A stretch of DNA of 35,761 nt from an uncultured Mediterranea sp. (GCA_945641355.1 CALZEQ010000033.1:1-35761); one strand, 5' to 3'; positions 1 to 6,023 are shown, counted from the first letter of the stretch. Made by a program: numbers and translations. The notes: generated from the letters alone by a model not told the origin.

Positions 1-20
1 CGCAAAGGTAGGGAGAGGGT

Positions 21-46
21 ATCACACTACCTTACGCTGGATTGGT
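21..46 (+). repeat. Direct repeat R1, left copy
   Basis: These 26 bp, beginning ATCACACTACC and ending GGATTGGT, are repeated without mismatch at 2378-2403 on the other side of hipBA. Confidence 0.9.
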
Positions 47-123
47 AGCTTACTGTTCGATGTGACGGAACAGATGTAACCTTATGATTTTTTGATGAAT
101 GATGACTGATTAATGATTATCGT

Positions 124-151
124 GTAAGTACTCAAAATAGGGCATACCCCT
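124..151 (+). repeat. Direct repeat R2, left copy
   Basis: These 28 bp, beginning GTAAGTACTC and ending GCATACCCCT, are repeated without mismatch at 2253-2280. The right end forms a small AGGG/CCCT hairpin. R1 and R2 occur in opposite order on the two sides of hipBA, so the flanks are not one simple duplication. Confidence 0.9.
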
Positions 152-158
152 AAGATAA

Positions 159-224
159 CTTCCTTCAGGATTACATTCTATGCTATGGCTTATGGCTTAG
201 GAATGCTACTTGTTTCAAACCAAT
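159..224 (-). pseudogene. Remnant of the 3' end of the 2439-2945 gene
   Basis: Positions 159-205 match 2415-2461 with 46 of 47 bases identical, and 205-224 match 2595-2614 exactly. At 2415-2614 those two blocks lie 133 bp apart; here they are fused. The remnant therefore preserves the WFETSS region and the stop-codon region of the intact gene with an internal deletion that shifts the frame. It lies directly downstream of hipA. It shows that a further copy of the gene once stood left of the hip module, or that hipBA was inserted into or beside a duplicated copy. Confidence 0.75.
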
Positions 225-233
225 GAATCTATT

Positions 234-1724
234 TTATAGATTGAAACACTTTGCAACCATTGCCTTCAAATGGTCAACTGTTAAGTTTGCCAATCCGATT
301 TGTTCAATTGATGCAAACTCTTCCTTGTTTTTGCTGATAACAAACTTTCGTTCCGTTCCATCTATATTTGCCAGCAAGTGGTAGTGCCCCTTATAGGTCT
401 GCTCAACATACATATTGCTAATGGTATGCCCATGGATGTCTATTGCAACATCAGCAACTTCGCACTCCCATTCGCCCCATGCTTTCAAGTGTTCGATGAT
501 AGTTGATTCAACTCGACCTATCCATGATTCGGCAACTCCATTATCGGTAGCTATTGCACGGAATTGTTTTAATGAAGAAACAACATCCCTTATGATAGCA
601 TCGGGACGACGAATGCCATTATCGCGAGCAAATTCAATTACATCCGAGCGTGTGATGTCGTGCAGTTTGGCACGTATATACAGGCAATGATGCTTGTTTG
701 GCAAATAACCACCTCTATCTATGATATAGGTAATATCATAAGCTGGAGCAAGACGCCAAGAGCCATCTTCGTTCATAACGAATGAGAAGTTCTTGTTATG
801 GTCGTCTGTGTTATTCGACAATATATTGAAGACCATTCTTCGGAATACCTCCTGACAATCAGCTTCTGGGAGACGAAGTTTACGGCAAACAGAAATCAAT
901 TGCTCATAACTCTCGGCATCGGGGTATATAGCAGCCAAAGTCTGTGTATGGATCTTCTTCTCGCCATCACGGTCAAATCGTTTAGTCAAAAAATGATTGT
1001 TCCCATCCACGGGATATAATGCGGAGGGCATCATATTGATACCGGCCAAAGTTGCCAACTTGTAATAGGTCATTTCCAATTCAGCAGAACAATATTCTGA
1101 GTTGCCGAATTTAAGAAGGTAATAGTCGTAACCTTCCAAGCCGGCAATCTGACCGCTTCGTGTTTCTCCTGTTTCTCTATTTATGGCTATAATCGCCTTG
1201 GGCTGACGTCCACCGGCAGAGGTACCTACAGTCAACAATGATTGCATGGTAATAGATTCCTCCGGCATGATACGGACATTCTCTCTTTCGATGAAAATAC
1301 GTTCAGCCAAATCTGCTAATGACTTAACATCTATCTTTCCTGTTCTGCGCTCTCTGTTTGCTTCTGGAATGAATTCTAATGCACCCATTCCTCTTCGACC
1401 GATAAACGAGAGTTTATCCAACGGATTTATCTCCGAGTTAGATAATCTTTGTTGTTGACGCCATAAATCAAACAACTGGTTACCCCAAGCATCAGGCAAT
1501 GAGTCTGCAACAAATGCTGGAAGTTTCTGATAAATCTTAGCATCCTCACCCCAAACAGGCAACAGTCCTCTGGTCCCATCAATTGGTGCAACCAAAGGAG
1601 ATATGTTTAATCCCTTTTTGATAAAATCGGGATTATATGTGAAATAAGAGAGACGACGATGTTCATCCCAAGCCAAACGACCTATTTCCTCATCCCAAAG
1701 TATTATTTTCAATGACTTTATCAT
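234..1724 (-). CDS. hipA: HipA-family serine/threonine kinase toxin
   Basis: Toxin kinase of a type II toxin-antitoxin module. Known HipA proteins phosphorylate a target such as glutamyl-tRNA synthetase and arrest growth; the target here is not known. The 496-residue product has the HipA N-terminal subdomain at about 1-110, the phosphate-binding loop TSAGGRQPKA at 168-177 (its Ser is the usual autophosphorylation position), the catalytic NTDDHNKNFSF at 305-315 and the metal-binding APAYD at 326-330. All key residues are present, so it should be active. It is longer than the roughly 440 residues of E. coli HipA; about 70 extra C-terminal residues form a region I do not recognise. The gene starts 11 bp after hipB and is presumably transcribed with it. 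Both genes are AT-rich compared with the core genes to the right. Confidence 0.93.
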   Translation of the reverse strand: MIKSLKIILWDEEIGRLAWDEHRRLSYFTYNPDFIKKGLNISPLVAPIDGTRGLLPVWGEDAKIYQKLPAFVADSLPDAWGNQLFDLWRQQQRLSNSEINPLDKLSFIGRRGMGALEFIPEANRERRTGKIDVKSLADLAERIFIERENVRIMPEESITMQSLLTVGTSAGGRQPKAIIAINRETGETRSGQIAGLEGYDYYLLKFGNSEYCSAELEMTYYKLATLAGINMMPSALYPVDGNNHFLTKRFDRDGEKKIHTQTLAAIYPDAESYEQLISVCRKLRLPEADCQEVFRRMVFNILSNNTDDHNKNFSFVMNEDGSWRLAPAYDITYIIDRGGYLPNKHHCLYIRAKLHDITRSDVIEFARDNGIRRPDAIIRDVVSSLKQFRAIATDNGVAESWIGRVESTIIEHLKAWGEWECEVADVAIDIHGHTISNMYVEQTYKGHYHLLANIDGTERKFVISKNKEEFASIEQIGLANLTVDHLKAMVAKCFNL

Positions 1725-1735
1725 ATCTGTATAGC

Positions 1736-2044
1736 TTACTTGGCGTGTCTGATTCGTTGTGCTTTTTTCTCGTCTTTGCGCATAAGATAAGGCGATTCCG
1801 GTAATTCAGGTAAAAGATTGTCTAAAGAATTTATCTGACCTACCACCTTCAATAAGAGAAGAAAGGTTGATAATGAAAGATTACCTGCCGTACCATTCTC
1901 AAACTTGTGTATCGTTGTAAGGCCAACACCTGATAGGTCCGACACCTCTTTTTGTGTCAGATTGCACCGCATACGATATTCCTTAAAACGAGTACCCAAC
2001 ATGCGCACCAGTTCTAGAGTAGAGTATTCAAACATATCTCTCAT
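1736..2044 (-). CDS. hipB: HipB-like XRE-family antitoxin/repressor
   Basis: DNA-binding antitoxin expected to bind and neutralise HipA and to repress the operon. The 102-residue product carries a helix-turn-helix of the XRE/Cro type at roughly residues 18-70: the segment NLTQKEVSDLSGVGLTTIHK is characteristic, followed by FENG. The C-terminal tail is short and basic (KDEKKAQRIRHAK) and is probably flexible. Met4 is an alternative start. The gene precedes hipA by 11 bp, the usual antitoxin-first order. Overlapping palindromes just upstream (2058-2080) are plausible operators. Confidence 0.9.
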   Translation of the reverse strand: MRDMFEYSTLELVRMLGTRFKEYRMRCNLTQKEVSDLSGVGLTTIHKFENGTAGNLSLSTFLLLLKVVGQINSLDNLLPELPESPYLMRKDEKKAQRIRHAK

Positions 2045-2057
2045 GATTAAATATATC

Positions 2058-2080
2058 TATCATTAAAATGATATTTATCA
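2058..2080 (-). promoter_or_regulatory. Candidate HipB operator (overlapping palindromes)
   Basis: TATCAT-TAAA-ATGATA is a perfect 6-4-6 inverted repeat at 2058-2073 and is overlapped by TGATA-TT-TATCA at 2069-2080. A related half site (TGATATTTATA) lies at 2110-2120. The cluster sits between the predicted -7 box and the hipB start, where an autorepressor would act. Confidence 0.55.
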
Positions 2081-2123
2081 ATATACAACCATCCTTATCT
2101 TTATTATACTGATATTTATAATG

Positions 2124-2131
2124 CAAATCTA
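2124..2131 (-). promoter_or_regulatory. Predicted hipBA promoter, -7 box
   Basis: The minus strand reads TAGATTTG, an exact match to TAnnTTTG. It would start transcription near 2117, about 70 nt before hipB. No clear -33 TTTG is seen. Confidence 0.5.
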
Positions 2132-2252
2132 CTCATTTTTTTCTTTTAACGGAATATTTCAATCAAAAAATATGATTTAAAGATTGTTTTTAGACCATTT
2201 AAAATAAGCATCCAATTATCCCCAAAGCTGATTATTGATTGCTGATTGTTGG

Positions 2253-2280
2253 GTAAGTACTCAAAATAGGGCATACCCCT
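2253..2280 (+). repeat. Direct repeat R2, right copy
   Basis: Identical over 28 bp to 124-151. Confidence 0.9.
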
Positions 2281-2377
2281 GTTTTAGGGTACTTTGTCAG
2301 TGCCCAACAGGATATACGTTAAAGATTCAGTGATTGTTTTAACATTTATTTCATGAATATCGGCTGCACTCGATAAA

Positions 2378-2403
2378 ATCACACTACCTTACGCTGGATT
2401 GGT
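2378..2403 (+). repeat. Direct repeat R1, right copy
   Basis: Identical over 26 bp to 21-46. Confidence 0.9.
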
Positions 2404-2414
2404 GGTTTACGCCT

Positions 2415-2461
2415 CTTCCTTCAGAATTACATTCTATGCTATGGCTTATGGCTTAGGAATG
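2415..2461 (+). repeat. Direct repeat R3, right copy (3' end of the unit A gene)
   Basis: 46 of 47 bases are identical to 159-205. It covers the last codons and stop of the gene at 2439-2945. It contains an internal tandem of ATGGCTT. Confidence 0.9.
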
Positions 2462-2945
2462 TTACCGTTTGTGTAAATTCTGCCACCAACTTGTTAAAAT
2501 CAGGATTGTCATTTCTTATAATTAATGTTGCCACATTCTCAATCCCGTCCTCATCAACTAACGTAGAGGTCATTGTAGTGTACAATCTGTGATGGCTACT
2601 TGTTTCAAACCAATAAGTGAACAATCGTCCTCTTGCCTTCTGCTTACCATCACCAGTCTCACATATATATAATAGTGCTGCTGTATTCTTGGAGAAAAAC
2701 TCCTCAACAATGACTAAAATAGTTTCTCTAACTTTATTGTCACGTGGAGATTTCCTGTTTCCTGTATTACCTATGATAAGTTGGTATGTATTGTTGGATA
2801 GAATCAAATCATCTTTCATGAAATCAACCACAAAAACGATATTATACCCACTCACGAATCTGAATGAGCCATCAGCGTCAGACCGCCATACAGTATATGG
2901 TGCCTTGCTATTTATATCGTCCAATGAGAGTGGGGTAATTACCAT
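2439..2945 (-). CDS. Conserved Bacteroidota protein of unknown function, unit A (DUF6169-like)
   Basis: A 168-residue soluble protein without signal peptide or membrane segment. It resembles from memory the DUF6169 family of Bacteroidota, but I could not verify the family. Recognisable blocks are YQLIIGNTGNRKSPRDNKVRETI at about 53-75, LLYICETGDGKQKARGRLF at about 91-109, and DEDGIENVATLIIRNDNP near 131-149. Its start overlaps the stop of the upstream small gene by 7 bp (ATGGTAA), which implies translational coupling. It is paralogous to the product of 3259-3654, which lacks the CETGDGKQ block. Its 3' end is also found as a remnant beyond hipA. No function can be assigned; the predicted fold is mixed alpha/beta. 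Confidence 0.75.
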   Translation of the reverse strand: MVITPLSLDDINSKAPYTVWRSDADGSFRFVSGYNIVFVVDFMKDDLILSNNTYQLIIGNTGNRKSPRDNKVRETILVIVEEFFSKNTAALLYICETGDGKQKARGRLFTYWFETSSHHRLYTTMTSTLVDEDGIENVATLIIRNDNPDFNKLVAEFTQTVTFLSHKP

Positions 2946-3124
2946 ACAACAAATGATTTGGCATCTATCCCTGTTATCTTCTTGAAATCGGCTCTAAGTC
3001 CATTTTCCAACTCCTTCAGCCTCTGTTGTTTCTTCTGCTTTGAGAGTTGATAACGTTTCAAGACCTCATCTTTTGACATACTGATTTCACGATTCTTTTC
3101 CATATTGTTATATTTCTTATGCAA
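2939..3124 (-). CDS. Small basic helical protein, unit A
   Basis: Up to 61 residues. The core MSKDEVLKRYQLSKQKK followed by a Lys/Glu-rich helix aligns with the small protein at 3651-3803. That alignment makes Met16 (start at 3079) or Met8 plausible alternatives to the first Met. The gene overlaps the next one by 7 bp. A small charged helical protein coupled to a larger partner is a common arrangement for antitoxin-toxin or chaperone-client pairs, but nothing here proves such a role. A promoter with -7 TATTTTTG (3157-3164) lies just upstream. Confidence 0.65.
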   Translation of the reverse strand: MHKKYNNMEKNREISMSKDEVLKRYQLSKQKKQQRLKELENGLRADFKKITGIDAKSFVVW

Positions 3125-3156
3125 GCCAGATGTAATACTTACCGCCCTTTACGCTG

Positions 3157-3188
3157 CAAAAATAATATAGAGAATCCATTTTGCCAAG
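3157..3188 (-). promoter_or_regulatory. Predicted promoter of unit A
   Basis: On the minus strand CTTG (3185-3188) is followed after 20 nt by TATTTTTG (3157-3164), matching TAnnTTTG. Transcription would start near 3150, upstream of the small gene. The promoter of unit B has the same layout. Confidence 0.5.
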
Positions 3189-3258
3189 GAAATGTCATCA
3201 AAATAACCTACCAATACGTAAGTACTGAACTGTCGCAAAATTTGCGACAAATGGGTTA

Positions 3259-3654
3259 TTATGGTTTCTGCTGAAGAGCTCTTGCTGTTTCCAAAAATTC
3301 ACTAACTATTTCGACTATCAGAGGGTTGTCGTTCCTGATAATAAGAGCTGCAAAATTTGTAATACCATCCTCATCTTTGATACTCGTAGTGTGAAATGAA
3401 TAATTTGAATTGTATTCTACTATTGCCAATATTGTTTTTTGTAACTTATTGTCACGAGAGGATTTCTTATTGTTTGCATTACCAATAATCAGCTGATATG
3501 ACGTACCGGAAGTTATCATCAAATCCTCATCAAAATATATAGTAATGTGTACGCCACTATCTGTAACAAAGTCGTAAGACCCTGTCACTGAATCCATTTC
3601 TACCTTATATGGTGCTACGGTATTAATTCTTTCAACTGAGAGCGCGTTAATCAT
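3259..3654 (-). CDS. Paralogue of the unit A protein with an internal deletion, unit B
   Basis: A 131-residue protein when started at 3654. I chose this start over the upstream ATG at 3681 because MINALSVERINTVAPY then aligns with MVITPLSLDDINSKAPY of unit A, and because the ATG then overlaps the stop of the small upstream gene as ATGA. It shares YQLIIGN, the RDNK block and DEDGI-ALIIRNDNP with unit A. Relative to unit A it has lost about 35-40 residues between the TILAIVE and DEDGI blocks, including CETGDGKQ and the WFETSS segment. The reading frame is intact, so it is either a shortened but functional protein or an early stage of decay. Function unknown. Confidence 0.7.
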   Translation of the reverse strand: MINALSVERINTVAPYKVEMDSVTGSYDFVTDSGVHITIYFDEDLMITSGTSYQLIIGNANNKKSSRDNKLQKTILAIVEYNSNYSFHTTSIKDEDGITNFAALIIRNDNPLIVEIVSEFLETARALQQKP

Positions 3655-3803
3655 AGGAATAATACGTTCTGTGGGGGGCATCCCATATTAGCTTCGTATT
3701 TTTCACACATTCTCTTACGAAGAATCTCTATCCGATCTTTCTTTATCTGTTTAGTTGCCTTTAGGCGACGCAAAGCTTCCTCTTTTGTTATCATTATTTT
3801 CAT
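3651..3803 (-). CDS. Small basic helical protein, unit B
   Basis: A 50-residue product starting MKIMITKEEALRRLK and ending in NVLFL. It aligns with the small protein of unit A over its whole core: MITKEEALRRLKATKQIKK against MSKDEVLKRYQLSKQKK. It overlaps the following gene by 4 bp (ATGA). A predicted promoter lies at 3829-3860. The pairing of a small basic helical protein with a larger unknown protein is thus preserved in both copies, which supports both being real genes. Function unknown. Confidence 0.65.
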   Translation of the reverse strand: MKIMITKEEALRRLKATKQIKKDRIEILRKRMCEKYEANMGCPPQNVLFL

Positions 3804-3828
3804 ACGAATTTTTATTGCTTACTGACGG

Positions 3829-3860
3829 TAAAGATACATATCATCTCTGAAACTTCCAAG
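3829..3860 (-). promoter_or_regulatory. Predicted promoter of unit B
   Basis: On the minus strand CTTG (3857-3860) is followed after 20 nt by TATCTTTA (3829-3836), one base off TAnnTTTG. The layout matches the promoter of unit A. A TGATT-rich low-complexity stretch (about 3868-3918) separates it from the end of upxY. Confidence 0.4.
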
Positions 3861-3920
3861 AAAATGAATGATTATTGATTGTTGATTGCTGATGACTGAT
3901 TGCTGATTATTGGTTGATGG

Positions 3921-4463
3921 TCATTCCAGCACTTGGATATACTCCGATTCCACCAAAATGGCGGCGGAGAGGTTGCACTCCTGAAGGTCGATGAGGAGAC
4001 GCTTGAACTTGCTGCCTTTCTTGGTCATCAGGCGACCCTCGAAGCCGTCGAGACGACCACCGATGATGCGGATCTGCTTGCCATAAACCGTGGAAGGTAC
4101 CTTATCGAAGCTGTAGTATTCTACATTGTCGGTCTTGCTGACGGCTTCCCTGAACTTCTCGAAGTCCTGGTGCCGCACACTCATGGCTTCATACTGCTTG
4201 CCGCCACGCACATAGCGGTATTGCAGCAGTGGCATCTGACGTATGATGGGGTCGAGCTCTTCCTTGGATTTATGGACGAAGACAAGGTCGGGCATGTAGG
4301 GGACGAAACGCACCACACGCTTCCCAAACTCCTTCAACACCTGTTGTTTGAGGGGCACAAATACGCAGTCGGCCATTTCGGGCATCTCCTGCAGTTGCTT
4401 GTAAGCGGGATTCTTGGCGTTGGGACGTGCCAAATCGCGCAATACATACCAGCGGTCGTCCAT
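3921..4463 (-). CDS. UpxY-family transcription antiterminator (NusG paralogue)
   Basis: UpxY proteins are NusG paralogues that travel with RNA polymerase and prevent premature termination in the long 5' leader of their own polysaccharide operon. The 180-residue product starts WYVLRDLAR, typical of an NGN domain (about 1-110), and ends with a KOW-type segment (VYGKQIRIIGGRLDGFEGRL, about 127-146). Length fits the family. Upstream lie a long AT-rich leader and a pair of inverted repeats resembling an invertible promoter, the classic setting of upxY. What is unusual is downstream: instead of upxZ and glycosyltransferases there are two paralogous two-gene units and hipBA. Either the polysaccharide locus was replaced or it begins beyond the left edge. 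Housekeeping NusG is unlikely because of the length, sequence and context. Confidence 0.88.
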   Translation of the reverse strand: MDDRWYVLRDLARPNAKNPAYKQLQEMPEMADCVFVPLKQQVLKEFGKRVVRFVPYMPDLVFVHKSKEELDPIIRQMPLLQYRYVRGGKQYEAMSVRHQDFEKFREAVSKTDNVEYYSFDKVPSTVYGKQIRIIGGRLDGFEGRLMTKKGSKFKRLLIDLQECNLSAAILVESEYIQVLE

Positions 4464-4551
4464 TTCAATTTAAAATTTAAAATTTAAAATTTAAAACTGA
4501 TAATGTGGATGAATTTCAATTTAAAATTTAAAATGTAAAATTTAAAATTTA
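4464..4551. repeat. TTTAAAA-type repeats in the upxY leader
   Basis: Degenerate 7-bp TTTAAAA repeats form two blocks, 4462-4496 and 4513-4551, both beginning ATTTCAATTTAAAA. They lie immediately upstream of the upxY start. They would be transcribed in the leader and could pair with each other or vary in copy number. Confidence 0.7.
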
Positions 4552-4734
4552 TTTGGAGGTAAGGCAATTCTTTTATTCCTGCTTGCTTCTTTTTTTCGCT
4601 GAGAAACAGGCAGTTATAAAGATGGTATGTAAAAGCAGGCTCTTGGAGCCGGACTTCCTGTCAACTGGCGATTTCATCTTAGCTTCGCATCCTCTTTGAT
4701 TTAAATTAATCACTTGTTTGTTGTTTGCAATTAT
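4552..4734 (-). other. Remainder of the upxY 5' leader
   Basis: From the inverted repeat to the upxY start is about 270 nt without a convincing gene. A 66-codon reading frame starts in the left inverted repeat (4773 to 4573) but has no family features. A long leader of this kind is expected where UpxY-type antitermination acts. Confidence 0.45.
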
Positions 4735-4759
4735 CTTCATCTCTTGGTAAGAGATGTAT
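4735..4759 (+). repeat. Left inverted repeat of candidate invertible promoter
   Basis: This 25-bp sequence is the reverse complement of 4945-4969 with one mismatch; TCTCTTGGTAAGAGATGTAT (4740-4759) is perfect. The core CATCTCTT-GGT-AAGAGATG is itself a perfect 8-3-8 palindrome, as expected of a tyrosine or serine recombinase crossover site. Confidence 0.85.
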
Positions 4760-4944
4760 CTAATCGGTAGCAAAAATATGAAAAAATTTTCAAACTGCCT
4801 ATGAATTACGGAATTATCTTTGACAAACAGGCAAAACTTTGATTTATATCAAGTTGGGCTGTTTCTCAAAATGTAATACAAATGTGAGCGAATCATCTGA
4901 TTGCACTCCTTATGTTGCTGATAATAATCACATTACATCGTTTC
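4760..4944. promoter_or_regulatory. Candidate invertible promoter segment
   Basis: These 185 bp lie between the inverted repeats. On the plus strand TATCTTTG (4815-4822) is an exact -7 box that points away from upxY toward fabI. On the minus strand TATTTTTG (4771-4778) points toward upxY, but without a well placed -33 box. Inversion would swap which one faces upxY. The size and position match the invertible promoters described for Bacteroides fragilis capsule loci (segments of roughly 170-190 bp flanked by repeats of about 19-25 bp). If the plus-strand box is the main promoter, the orientation shown is OFF for upxY. Confidence 0.7.
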
Positions 4945-4969
4945 ATACATCTCTTACCAAGAGAAGAAG
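4945..4969 (+). repeat. Right inverted repeat of candidate invertible promoter
   Basis: Reverse complement of 4735-4759 with 24 of 25 bases matching; ATACATCTCTTACCAAGAGA (4945-4964) is perfect. Confidence 0.85.
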
Positions 4970-4984
4970 GCTGCATCTCGGAAA

Positions 4985-5010
4985 AACTTTTTCATGCAAG
5001 CATGAAAGTT
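4985..5010. other. Hairpin between the invertible segment and fabI
   Basis: CATGC-AA-GCATG flanked by AACTTT and AAAGTT gives an 11-bp stem with a two-base bulge. It lacks a T tract and its role is unclear. It might reduce read-through from the invertible segment toward fabI. Confidence 0.35.
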
Positions 5011-5092
5011 CTTCTCTCGATTTGGATAAAAACCTCACGTTCGGAAGAGCAAATATATTTTCTCTTCGCTCACTTACTCGGTTTTTTGCACT

Positions 5093-5100
5093 ATCTTTGT
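5093..5100 (+). promoter_or_regulatory. Predicted fabI promoter, -7 box
   Basis: TATCTTTG matches TAnnTTTG exactly. TTCG at 5066-5069 is a poor -33 candidate. Transcription would start near 5107, giving a leader of about 60 nt that contains a GCAAAG/CTTTGC hairpin (5116-5139). Confidence 0.6.
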
Positions 5101-5165
5101 GCCCGAAAAATCAGCGCAAAGTGAAAAATAGTGCTTTGCAGCATTTATTCATTAAATAAATAGGT

Positions 5166-6023
5166 ATGAGTTACAATTTGTTGAAAGGAAAAAAAGGCAT
5201 TATCTTCGGTGCTCTGAACGAGCAGTCCATTGCCTGGAAAGTAGCAGAAAAAGCAGTAGAAGAAGGAGCTGTCATTACGTTATCCAATACACCGGTGGCG
5301 GTACGTATGGGAGAGGTATCGGCATTGGCCGAGAAACTGCATTGTGAGGTGATTCCCGCCGATGCCACCAGCGTGGAAGATTTGCAGCATGTGTTTGAGC
5401 GTTCGATGGAGGTATTGGGTGGTCCGGTGGACTTCGTGCTTCACTCCATAGGCATGTCGCCCAACGTGCGTAAGAAACGTACGTATGACGATTTGGACTA
5501 TGATATGTTGGACAAGACGCTGGACATTTCGGCTGTCTCTTTCCATAAGATGATACAGGCTGCCAAGAAGCTGGGGGCTATCGCAGATTACGGTTCCATT
5601 CTGGCGTTAAGTTATGTGGCAGCGCAACGCACCTTCTACGGATACAACGATATGGCCGATGCCAAGGCGTTGCTGGAGTCCATAGCCCGCAGCTTCGGAT
5701 ACATCTATGGCCGCGAGCACCATGTGCGTGTCAATACCATTTCTCAGTCGCCTACGATGACTACTGCAGGCAGTGGTGTGAAGGGAATGGACAAACTGTT
5801 TGATTTTGCCAACCGTATGTCGCCGCTGGGCAATGCTTCGGCTGACGAGTGTGCTGACTATTGCATCGTCATGTTCTCCGACCTCACCCGTAAGGTCACC
5901 ATGCAGAACCTGTACCACGATGGTGGTTTCTCCAGTGTAGGTATGAGCCTCCGTGCCATGGCTACCTATGAGAAGGGTTTGGATGAGTATAAGGACGAGA
6001 ACGGAAATATCATCTACGGATAA
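5166..6023 (+). CDS. fabI: Enoyl-[acyl-carrier-protein] reductase (NADH)
   Basis: Catalyses the last step of each elongation cycle in type II fatty acid synthesis, reducing trans-2-enoyl-ACP with NADH in the cytosol. The 285-residue product is a divergent short-chain dehydrogenase. The N-terminal nucleotide fold reads GIIFGALNEQSIAWKVA (11-27), a FabI hallmark. The FabI catalytic pair is Tyr160 and Lys167 (YNDMADAK), with the second conserved Tyr at 150. The substrate loop contains SQSPTMTTAGSGV. The usual Bacteroidota C-terminal tail is present. The ATG follows a readable promoter. A methyltransferase gene follows after 23 bp on the same strand and may be co-transcribed. Confidence 0.96.
   Translation: MSYNLLKGKKGIIFGALNEQSIAWKVAEKAVEEGAVITLSNTPVAVRMGEVSALAEKLHCEVIPADATSVEDLQHVFERSMEVLGGPVDFVLHSIGMSPNVRKKRTYDDLDYDMLDKTLDISAVSFHKMIQAAKKLGAIADYGSILALSYVAAQRTFYGYNDMADAKALLESIARSFGYIYGREHHVRVNTISQSPTMTTAGSGVKGMDKLFDFANRMSPLGNASADECADYCIVMFSDLTRKVTMQNLYHDGGFSSVGMSLRAMATYEKGLDEYKDENGNIIYG

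Larger units (their letters stand above)
1..233. other. Repeat-bearing intergenic stretch downstream of hipA
   Basis: No gene is visible here. The stretch holds three short sequences that recur on the other side of hipBA: 21-46, 124-151 and 159-224. A TGATT/ATGA-rich stretch lies at 90-120. At the very edge, positions 3-10 read TACCTTTG on the minus strand, an exact match to the Bacteroidota -7 box, so a minus-strand promoter may fire off the left edge of the window; no -33 box is visible. Confidence 0.55.
2132..2438. other. AT-rich intergenic stretch with repeats
   Basis: Together with the hipB leader this is about 390 bp without a gene. It holds a TGATT-rich stretch at 2229-2250, the right copies of R2 (2253-2280) and R1 (2378-2403), a small hairpin (ACCCCT gtttt AGGGT) at about 2275-2290, and the start of the R3 block (from 2415). 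I see no coding potential. Confidence 0.55.

Noticed and set aside
4573..4773. 66-codon minus-strand frame between the left inverted repeat and upxY
   Set aside because: It starts inside the invertible segment and would be broken by inversion; composition is leader-like and no family pattern is seen. I treat it as leader RNA.
4839..5159. 106-codon plus-strand frame crossing the right inverted repeat
   Set aside because: It covers the invertible segment border and the fabI promoter, with low-quality composition; chance frame.
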